18,634 nucleotides of DNA from Haplosporangium gracile (Eukaryota > Mortierellomycota > Mortierellomycetes > Mortierellales > Mortierellaceae), in the NCBI GenBank assembly GCA_015499985.1, contig JAAAUF010000830.1, forward strand, positions 1 through 18,634. The letters are read 5' to 3'. Shown here one piece after another: positions 18,591-18,634 of this stretch. Below the pieces are notes generated by a model. It was not told the origin of the DNA. It was given only the letters and a program-made list of their open reading frames with translations, and did no database searches. Within the stretch, counting starts at the first letter, position 1, and each line of letters opens with the position of its first letter. The translations under genes and the position numbers were made by a program.

Positions 18591-18634
<44 letters not shown>
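18591..18634 (+). repeat. (TC)22 microsatellite at window edge
   Basis: At least 22 exact TC units running to the last base. The true length is unknown, and a contig may have broken at this repeat. Confidence 0.95.

Larger units (their letters stand above)
18101..18634 (+). promoter_or_regulatory. Uso1 3' flank and probable promoter/leader of a following plus-strand gene
   Basis: No gene is seen. The left part is A/T-rich (Uso1 3' UTR). From about 18480 to the window end the plus strand is C/T-rich, like the leaders of the other genes here, so a plus-strand gene probably begins just beyond the window. Microsatellites: (CA)12 at 18451-18474 and a TC run at 18591-18634 that reaches the edge. 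Confidence 0.5.

Overview
This is a eukaryotic nuclear window from a fungus. Genes are split by many short GT-AG introns (mostly 70-210 nt), intergenic gaps are short, and start codons follow long strand-specific C/T-rich leaders. The proteins are a mitochondrial carrier, a NIPSNAP protein, an Ima1-type nuclear membrane protein and a Uso1/p115 golgin. Intron density, leader style and Q/S/T-rich proteins suggest an early-diverging lineage, most likely Mortierellomycota. That placement is an inference from style and recalled homologies, with no database search behind it.

Layout. Positions 1-120 hold the last 39 codons of a plus-strand gene cut by the window edge. A 1.5 kb gap without a convincing gene follows (121-1599). 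A minus-strand gene (1600-3534) encodes a 644-residue single-pass membrane protein with an S/T/Q-rich ectodomain, a poly-Q stretch and a cytosolic PPTY motif. It shares a 772 bp divergent promoter region with a plus-strand mitochondrial carrier gene (4307-6889, seven exons, 325 aa, glutamate/aspartate-glutamate carrier subfamily). Convergent to the carrier is a NIPSNAP gene (7262-9656, minus, eight exons, 318 aa, mitochondrial presequence), divergent from an Ima1-family inner nuclear membrane gene (10135-13870, plus, nine exons, 987 aa). A Uso1/p115 vesicle-tether gene follows in tandem (14192-18100, plus, 13 exons, 865 aa). The window ends in a C/T-rich, microsatellite-rich stretch that looks like the promoter or leader of another plus-strand gene.

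The genes serve separate housekeeping processes: mitochondrial transport, mitochondrial NIPSNAP function, nuclear envelope, and ER-Golgi tethering. I see no operon-like pathway, mobile element, CRISPR array, tRNA or rRNA. All four spliced models were assembled by hand; each joins in frame and reproduces family-like protein sequence across every junction. I found no clearly new biological system. The items most worth checking are a GC-AG intron in the NIPSNAP gene, two unusually long introns (897 and 658 nt) with leader-like sequence, a tandem 33-bp repeat encoding 11-residue coiled-coil units in Uso1, and the architecture of the orphan membrane protein.
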